Origin: Lachnospiraceae bacterium UBA6403
GTDB taxonomy: Bacteria > Bacillota > Clostridia > Lachnospirales > Lachnospiraceae
Direction: 5' to 3'
NCBI GenBank assembly: GCA_002437435.1
Contig: DJPV01000033.1
Span: forward strand, 35,522-47,943
Length of the DNA: 12,422 nucleotides
Shown here piece after piece: positions 7,146-12,422 of this stretch. Numbering within the stretch: the first letter of the stretch is position 1; each line of letters opens with the position of its first letter. The notes beneath the pieces were generated by a model that was not told the DNA's origin, did no database searches, and was given only the letters and a program-made list of their open reading frames with translations. The translations under genes were made by a program, and so were the position numbers.

Positions 7146-7827
7146 AAATTGCAGTTTGGATGAGATATCGGACGGCCGTCTGTACGAAGCAAATGATATG
7201 GTAAAAGCATATTGTGATGAATGTAAGGGCTGTCATGCCTGTTGTGAGGGGATGGGAAATTCGATCATTTTAGATCCTTTGGATATATACCGACTGACCG
7301 GTGAGACAGGGAAAAGTTTTGAAGCCCTGCTTGCCGATACAGTTGAACTGAATGTGGTGGATGGATTGATCCTTCCGAATATCAAGATGGTAAATGGGAA
7401 ATGTTCATTTTTAAATGAAGCAGGAAGATGCAGTATCCATGCGGCACGTCCTGGCTTCTGCCGTTTGTTTCCTCTTGGGCGATATTATGAGGATGGCGGT
7501 TTCAAATATTTCCTCCAGATCCATGAGTGTGAGCGTGCGGGAAAAGTAAAGGTTAAGGTATCAAAGTGGGTTGATACACCGGATCTTCAGAAAAATACAG
7601 AATATATTAACCGCTGGCATGATTTTCTGAAAAATGTGCAGGGACGCTTACAAAATATACAGGCTTCTGTAGAAGATGAAAAGAAAGTGGATGAGAAGAC
7701 CAGACAGATATGTATACTGATATTGAATCTGATGTATATTGCCAGATATGAGGAACAAAAAGATTTCTATGAGCAGTTTAAGGATCGGATCGCAAATTTG
7801 GAAAAACTGATAGAAAGTTTGGGGTAG
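7138..7827 (+). CDS. YkgJ-type cysteine-cluster protein (putative metal-binding)
   Basis: This is a 229-residue cytoplasmic protein of the YkgJ/CxxCxxCC family, annotated in databases as a putative zinc- or iron-chelating domain. Visible ligands are Cys26, Cys29, Cys32, Cys35 and Cys36 in the N-terminal cluster, then Cys89, Cys98, His101 and Cys108 in the usual second half (CSIHAARPGFCRLFPLG). The C-terminal third, about residues 140-229, is charged and helical and lies beyond the core domain. The ATG at 7138 overlaps the transporter gene by 8 nt and has GAGG at 7125-7128 with a 9-nt spacer, so translation is likely coupled to the transporter. The biochemical role of the family is not established, so a part in metal or cofactor handling is only inferred from the ligands and neighbours. 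Confidence 0.85.
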   Translation: MLRNCSLDEISDGRLYEANDMVKAYCDECKGCHACCEGMGNSIILDPLDIYRLTGETGKSFEALLADTVELNVVDGLILPNIKMVNGKCSFLNEAGRCSIHAARPGFCRLFPLGRYYEDGGFKYFLQIHECERAGKVKVKVSKWVDTPDLQKNTEYINRWHDFLKNVQGRLQNIQASVEDEKKVDEKTRQICILILNLMYIARYEEQKDFYEQFKDRIANLEKLIESLG

Positions 7828-7861
7828 GGACAGATGTCAGTGTCGGGGAAGGTGATAGAAA

Positions 7862-10800
7862 ATGGCAAAACGGTCATATCAGAAAATAATCATGTATTTT
7901 GTAATACTTCTTGTTTTTGCTGCAGGGGTGATCCTTGTGTTTTGCACGAGAGAAGTAAAAGAAACTACGCAACAGGTCGATGATACCCTGAAAAGTAATC
8001 TGGATTACGCTGCAGTTTCCTGTGAAAATCTGTTGACGGATGCAGTCAATGTTTTAAATGTGAATTATTTTACTGTTCAATATATGCATGAAAAAAATCA
8101 TGGAAATACTCTGTTGAAAGAATATTTTGTGGAACAGACAGAGTATCTGAAAGATAAGCTGGGACTGTCTTATCTTGGTATATACGGTTATATTGATGGA
8201 GAACTGATGTTGAGTGAACAGTGGACACCTCCTTCTGATTATCGGGTAGAAGATCGGGAATGGTATCAGGAGATTGCAGAGAATGGAACCGACCTGACAC
8301 TGGCAACGCCATATATTGATATGAAAACCGGTAAACAGGTACTGACAATTGGAAGAACAATGAGTAACCGGACAGATGTGATCGGGGTAGATCTGAGTCT
8401 GGAGAGTCTTTCTGATATGCTGAAAAGTCTTCAATTTAGTATTGGGGATTTGTATATTGTTAATGCAGATGGGATCATTGAAGCAGATGCTGAGTATAAA
8501 CTGGTTGGGAAAAGCTTGTCTGATTATTATGAAACCGGTGCAAATGCCCAGATATACAGGGATAATATAAATAAAGAGCTTATGCTGGGAAAAGAGACGG
8601 CTGTTTATAAGACAGATAATTCCTGGATATCAGTTAAGCCTATTATGGATAACTGGTATGTGGTGGCGATCGTTAATAAAGAAAGTATGAATCGTCTTAT
8701 AGCAAAAAATGCAATACCGTCAGCAGTGATCCTTGCAGTTGTACTGGTTATATTTTTTATGCTTTATCTGAATCTGTTTGTTCGTGTACATCGGGGCAGA
8801 AATCAGGATGGATCGGGATGGATGGAGATATACAGATATACATCAGGTGCGGTTATAGAAGATGACAGGCGCTTGAAATATGTGGTATTTTGTACGTATT
8901 TGCTGCTTGTCTGTTTTTTTATCACAACTTTTCTTGGTTATGAAAAGGGTGCGGGGTTTGTTATTGTTACACTTTGTACAATCCCGGCCTGTGTATATGT
9001 GACGTTTTCTAAAAAAACGGTTATGAAGACACATGGTCTTTGCATGACCGGATGTCTCTTTATGATAGTTTCCATGTATGGATTGATGCCGGAAGGACAG
9101 AATCGTCTGACGGATATGTTCCTGACTGCTATGGTGATCATATCTTTATATCAGAAAATGGAGCTGAATATATTTATGCTGATCAGTACAGAGATATATT
9201 ATCTGTATTCACTGTTGTCAGATCATATGCAGAATGTTTCGGGAGAGAAAGATATTAATGGCTGCATAACGGATATGACGATCATTCTGATCGGCAGTGC
9301 GATGTTGTTAATTGTAATCGCATGGAATAAACAGCTGCAACTTCGATTAAAACAGAATGCAGTAGAAGCTGAAGCTGCGGCAAACAGTGAGTCTGCATTT
9401 CTGGCAAATATATCACATGAGATACGGACACCTTTGAATGCAATTCTTGGCATGAATGAGCTGGTTTTACGGGAGAGTAAGCAGCCATATATCAAAGAAT
9501 ATGCGATGTATATCAAAAACTCAGGAAAAACACTGTTGACGATTATCAGTGATATTCTGGATCTGTCAAAGATTGAATCCGGGAAGGTGGATATCATAAT
9601 AGAGAGATACAGCCTGAGCAGTCTGGTAGGAGACATTGAACGATCAATCCAGAAACGTGTCATGGAGAAAAATCTGACATTAAATGTGTATGTTGATCCT
9701 GAACTTCATGAGAATTTGCTTGGTGATGAAGTAAGAATTAAGCAGATTATTATGAATCTTCTGACAAATGCTGTGAAATACACAGAAAAAGGAAGTATTG
9801 ATCTTCGGATAACAGGTACGGTTCATGAGAAGAATCAGGATCTTGTTATCGAAGTGGCAGATACCGGTATAGGAATGCATGCGGAGGATCTGGGAAAATT
9901 ATTTACAAAGTTTGAACGATTTGATCTGAAGCGGAATCGTTCGGTTGAGGGAACCGGTCTTGGACTCCCGATCACGAAAAATCTGCTGGATGCCATGGGT
10001 GGAACGATAACAGTACAAAGTGTATATGGAGAAGGTTCTACATTTACGGCGGTGATCGCACAGGAAATCGCAAACGAGGAGCAGGTCGGTGATTACAGAG
10101 CAAAATATAAGAAACAGATTTTGAGTGAGACGAGTTATCACGAAACATTTCACGCAGAAAATGCCAGAATTCTTGTGGTCGATGATAATGAGGTGAATCT
10201 GAAGATTGTAGAAGGCCTTGCCAGAAATACCGGAATTCAGATAGATGCAACGACCAGTGCAAAACAGGGAATTAGCATGATCAGGAAACAGGAATATCAG
10301 TTATTGATGATCGATCATATGATGCCTGAGATGGACGGACTTATCATGCTCCAGAAGATAAGGGGCATGGATGGTGGAAGATATAAGCAAATACCTGCGA
10401 TCGCTATTACCGCAAATGCATTTTCTGACGCGAAGCAGATGTATCTGGATGCCGGATTCAATGGATATCTGTCCAAGCCGATCAATCCGGAACGGTTTGA
10501 ACGTATTCTGATGGAAAATCTTCCATCTGAATATATTACCGTATGTGATAAAACGGATACAGAAGATCAGAAATTGGATGCCCCTGCAACACGGATCGAT
10601 ATTCCGGGAATCGATGTAGAGAGCGGTCTGTCTTATATAGGCAATAGTGAGGAATTGTATATCAATCTTTTACAGACCTATTTGGAGGGAAGTGAAGAAC
10701 GGATACAAAAGCTGGATGCCAGCAGAAAAAACAGAGATCTGCACACATATGAAATTGCGATCCATGGTCTGAAAGGGGTTTCGGCAAGTATAGGAGCAGA

Positions 10801-11227
10801 TGATATGGCACAGGCTGCTGCGAGACTGGAGAATGCATGTCAGCATAAAGAAACTGCATGGACTGAGATTGATCGGGAACATGCGGATACAATATGCCGA
10901 TACAGAGACCTTTTAAGGCAGATAAAAAAATGGCTTGCGAATATAGAATCAGATGGTACAATAGAACTGACAAAAGTCACAGATATAACAGAAGTGCTTA
11001 CAATACTCGACAGAATGAAACAGGCAGTCTATGAATACCGGGAGGAGTCGGCATGTGTGGATTTGAAAAAACTATATCACATTAAAGTTCCGGCAATCCA
11101 GAAAGAATTGGAAGCCGGGTATTTCGGAATCTTGGACAGGCTGTATACATATATATCAGATTATGATATGGATAAGGCATATGATGTGATTGAAAAACTC
11201 GAGACAGATATTAGGAGGATGCTTTAG
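7862..11227 (+). CDS. Hybrid sensor histidine kinase with dCache sensor, REC and Hpt domains
   Basis: This is a 1121-residue membrane kinase. TM1 spans about residues 7-27. An extracellular double-Cache domain (about 30-280) has Tyr127, Arg132, Trp134, Tyr135, Tyr151, Asp153 and Asp177 in the pattern known for amino-acid-binding dCache domains. TM2 lies at about 283-305. No HAMP is seen; instead about six further hydrophobic helices occupy about 338-490. HisKA has phospho-acceptor His519 (SHEIRTPLN). HATPase has N-box Asn636, Asp667 (DTGIGM) and GTGLGL at 697-702. REC has acidic Asp774-Asp775, phospho-acceptor Asp818 and Lys872. Hpt has His968 (HGLKG). A helical tail of about 110 residues follows. 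All phosphotransfer residues are intact. ATG 7862 has GGGGAAGG 9 nt upstream (7845-7852). The gene ends with a 1-nt overlap with the stand-alone REC gene, its likely partner. The upstream 34-nt gap shows no promoter or terminator. Confidence 0.9.
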   Translation: MAKRSYQKIIMYFVILLVFAAGVILVFCTREVKETTQQVDDTLKSNLDYAAVSCENLLTDAVNVLNVNYFTVQYMHEKNHGNTLLKEYFVEQTEYLKDKLGLSYLGIYGYIDGELMLSEQWTPPSDYRVEDREWYQEIAENGTDLTLATPYIDMKTGKQVLTIGRTMSNRTDVIGVDLSLESLSDMLKSLQFSIGDLYIVNADGIIEADAEYKLVGKSLSDYYETGANAQIYRDNINKELMLGKETAVYKTDNSWISVKPIMDNWYVVAIVNKESMNRLIAKNAIPSAVILAVVLVIFFMLYLNLFVRVHRGRNQDGSGWMEIYRYTSGAVIEDDRRLKYVVFCTYLLLVCFFITTFLGYEKGAGFVIVTLCTIPACVYVTFSKKTVMKTHGLCMTGCLFMIVSMYGLMPEGQNRLTDMFLTAMVIISLYQKMELNIFMLISTEIYYLYSLLSDHMQNVSGEKDINGCITDMTIILIGSAMLLIVIAWNKQLQLRLKQNAVEAEAAANSESAFLANISHEIRTPLNAILGMNELVLRESKQPYIKEYAMYIKNSGKTLLTIISDILDLSKIESGKVDIIIERYSLSSLVGDIERSIQKRVMEKNLTLNVYVDPELHENLLGDEVRIKQIIMNLLTNAVKYTEKGSIDLRITGTVHEKNQDLVIEVADTGIGMHAEDLGKLFTKFERFDLKRNRSVEGTGLGLPITKNLLDAMGGTITVQSVYGEGSTFTAVIAQEIANEEQVGDYRAKYKKQILSETSYHETFHAENARILVVDDNEVNLKIVEGLARNTGIQIDATTSAKQGISMIRKQEYQLLMIDHMMPEMDGLIMLQKIRGMDGGRYKQIPAIAITANAFSDAKQMYLDAGFNGYLSKPINPERFERILMENLPSEYITVCDKTDTEDQKLDAPATRIDIPGIDVESGLSYIGNSEELYINLLQTYLEGSEERIQKLDASRKNRDLHTYEIAIHGLKGVSASIGADDMAQAAARLENACQHKETAWTEIDREHADTICRYRDLLRQIKKWLANIESDGTIELTKVTDITEVLTILDRMKQAVYEYREESACVDLKKLYHIKVPAIQKELEAGYFGILDRLYTYISDYDMDKAYDVIEKLETDIRRML
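11213..11218 (+). promoter_or_regulatory. Strong RBS for the GTG-started response regulator
   Basis: A perfect AGGAGG lies 8 nt before GTG 11227, inside the last codons of the kinase gene. It supports the GTG start even though that start overlaps the kinase TAG by one base. Confidence 0.75.
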
Positions 11228-11610
11228 TGAAAAGGACAGTTTTGGTTATAGATGATGACAAGATGATATTGGATATGATACAGGGCGTTTTGACAGATAA
11301 GTTTGATGTGTCGGCGGTCAATGATGGACAGAAGGCATTTCGAGTATTAGAACGCGTACGTCCTGATATTATTCTTCTGGATCTGAAAATGCCGGGAATG
11401 GATGGATATGATGTTATATCCAGACTGAAAGTCAATCAGGAATACAAGAATATTCCGGTAATCTTTCTGACTGCGGTAACAGATGAATATTCTGAGACAA
11501 AATGTTTTGAAGCAGGAGCGGAAGATTATATCTGTAAGCCGTTTACGGCGAATGCACTTACAGCACGTATAGAGCGGGTACTAAATATACAGGATTGTGT
11601 ATTATCATAA
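11227..11610 (+). CDS. Stand-alone REC-domain response regulator
   Basis: This is a 127-residue single-domain response regulator. The acidic pocket is Asp9-Asp10, the phospho-acceptor is Asp52 (LLDLKMPGMDG), the switch residue is Thr82 and the conserved Lys is Lys104 (KPF). The chain ends a few residues after the final helix, so there is no DNA-binding or enzymatic output domain. Its start overlaps the kinase stop codon by one base and it has a strong ribosome binding site, so the two are made together. It is the natural acceptor for phosphate from kinase His968. It may act by protein-protein contact, like CheY or Spo0F, or as a phosphate shuttle or sink. The downstream target is not visible in this window. 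Confidence 0.9.
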   Translation: MKRTVLVIDDDKMILDMIQGVLTDKFDVSAVNDGQKAFRVLERVRPDIILLDLKMPGMDGYDVISRLKVNQEYKNIPVIFLTAVTDEYSETKCFEAGAEDYICKPFTANALTARIERVLNIQDCVLS

Positions 11611-11625
11611 ACAGGTGGAAAGTAT

Positions 11626-12105
11626 ATGGGAAAAGAAACAAAGACAAATGCGATGCGTATTCTGGATCGTATGAAGATTCCATACACATTGAACCAGTAT
11701 CTATGTGAAGAATTTATAGATGGTGTCCATGTAGCAGATCTGCTTGGACAGAGTTATGACGAAAGTTTTAAGACGATTGTCACAGTTGGAAAGAGCCAGT
11801 CATATTATGTATTTGCACTTCCGATCGATAAGGAGATCGATCTGAAAAAAGCGGCCAAAGTAGTAGGAGAAAAGAATCTGGAGCTGCTTCCTGTGAAGGA
11901 TATCAACAAGGTAACCGGTTATATCAGAGGCGGCTGTACACCGATCGGAATGAAGAAACAATACAAAACAGTTATTCACGAAAGCGCAAAGCTGCTTCCG
12001 CAAATGATCGTATCAGGTGGAAGACTGGGAGAGCAGATCTTGTTGAAACCGGATGACCTGCTTCGTGCGGTGAATGGAACATATGCGGATATTATAAAGG
12101 AGTAG
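11626..12105 (+). CDS. ybaK: YbaK-type Cys-tRNA(Pro) deacylase
   Basis: This is a 159-residue cytoplasmic editing protein of the YbaK/EbsC family. YbaK hydrolyses Cys-tRNA(Pro) formed when prolyl-tRNA synthetase charges cysteine by mistake. Lys49 in the FKTIV motif matches the conserved functional lysine of the family, and the GGCTPIGMKK motif (residues 102-111) is the family hallmark. Length is typical. ATG 11626 has AGGTGG at 11613-11618 with a 7-nt spacer. It follows the response regulator by 15 nt with no terminator, so it is probably co-transcribed. A functional link to the phosphorelay is not evident, and simple read-through is the likely reason for the linkage. Confidence 0.9.
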   Translation: MGKETKTNAMRILDRMKIPYTLNQYLCEEFIDGVHVADLLGQSYDESFKTIVTVGKSQSYYVFALPIDKEIDLKKAAKVVGEKNLELLPVKDINKVTGYIRGGCTPIGMKKQYKTVIHESAKLLPQMIVSGGRLGEQILLKPDDLLRAVNGTYADIIKE

Positions 12106-12119
12106 GTTAGGGAGTTCTT

Positions 12120-12422
12120 ATGATAAAGGTATCAGTAATCGTACCGGTATATAATGGAGAAAAGCATCTGGAACAGTGTCTGGACAGTATATGCAATCAG
12201 ACATTACGGGAGATAGAGATCATATGTGTGGATGATGGTTCGACCGATTCATCATGGGAGATTCTGAATCGATATAAGGATCGGGATGATCGTATTCAGT
12301 TGTACAGGCAGCAGAATCTGTATGCAGGTGTTGCCAGAAATACAGGAAAATCTCATGCAACAGGAGAGTATCTGGTGTTCTGGGATTGTGATGATTTCTT
12401 TGAACTGGATGCATTGGAAAAA
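12120..12422 (+). CDS. Family 2 glycosyltransferase (partial, 3' end outside window)
   Basis: Only the first 101 codons are present, and the frame is open at the window edge. They show the start of a GT-A fold typical of GT2 enzymes: VSVIVPVYNGE at residues 4-14, the nucleotide-sugar-binding VDDGSTD (37-43), ARN at 72-74, and the metal-binding DXD motif Asp89-Cys90-Asp91. Such enzymes transfer sugars from nucleotide donors, often for cell-wall or capsular polysaccharide or protein glycosylation; the acceptor cannot be told from this part. ATG 12120 has AGGGAG at 12109-12114 with a 5-nt spacer. It starts 14 nt after the ybaK stop with no terminator between. Confidence 0.9.
   Translation, partial: MIKVSVIVPVYNGEKHLEQCLDSICNQTLREIEIICVDDGSTDSSWEILNRYKDRDDRIQLYRQQNLYAGVARNTGKSHATGEYLVFWDCDDFFELDALEK

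Noticed and set aside
9223..9663. 146-codon ORF on the minus strand inside the kinase
   Set aside because: It lies opposite the conserved HisKA coding region and its translation resembles no family. The same applies to the other minus-strand ORFs.
1..12422. Mobile elements, CRISPR, tRNA or rRNA genes
   Set aside because: No transposase or integrase motif, no regularly spaced direct repeats and no recognisable RNA gene were seen on either strand.

Overview
The window reads like the chromosome of a gut-type Firmicute of the class Clostridia, most likely Lachnospiraceae. This rests on protein style: Lys-rich secreted proteins ending in Ig-like and fibronectin type III modules, a DUF4430 protein, a fused group I ECF transporter, large Cache-type hybrid kinases, moderate-to-low GC, and GGAG/AGGAGG ribosome binding sites with some GTG starts. 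No species is claimed. Every recognisable gene lies on the + strand. Gaps are short or genes overlap, and the only clear terminator sits at the left edge, so much of the window could be one long transcript.

Left edge (1-293): probable tail of an upstream gene, a rho-independent terminator at 67-102, a near-consensus sigma-A promoter (TTGACA, 17-nt spacer, TAGTAT; 137-165), and a leader of about 120 nt. The leader holds two short coupled reading frames and a hairpin just before the first ribosome binding site.

Region A (294-7145), uptake system: a secreted protein with a prenyltransferase/squalene-cyclase-like alpha/alpha barrel plus Ig-like and FN3 domains; a membrane-anchored DUF4430 (transcobalamin C-terminal-like) protein; the ECF T component; and a single polypeptide joining two ECF ATPases to a membrane region that looks like an S component. 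The barrel and the DUF4430 domain correspond to the two halves of animal transcobalamin/intrinsic factor. A surface capture system handing a corrinoid-like ligand to an ECF transporter is therefore an attractive inference, but the substrate is not proven and no cobalamin riboswitch is visible. A YkgJ-type cysteine-cluster protein (7138-7827) overlaps the transporter gene by 8 nt.

Region B (7862-11610), signalling: a 1121-residue hybrid histidine kinase (dCache sensor, extra six-helix membrane block, HisKA, HATPase, REC, Hpt, helical tail), followed with a 1-nt overlap by a stand-alone REC protein. Together they supply all four steps of a His-Asp-His-Asp phosphorelay. The dCache domain carries the residue pattern known for amino-acid binding. 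The REC protein has no DNA-binding domain, so the output is unknown.

Region C (11626-12422): a YbaK-type Cys-tRNA(Pro) deacylase and the first 101 codons of a family 2 glycosyltransferase, cut by the window edge.

No RNA genes, CRISPR array, insertion sequence or attachment site was recognised.
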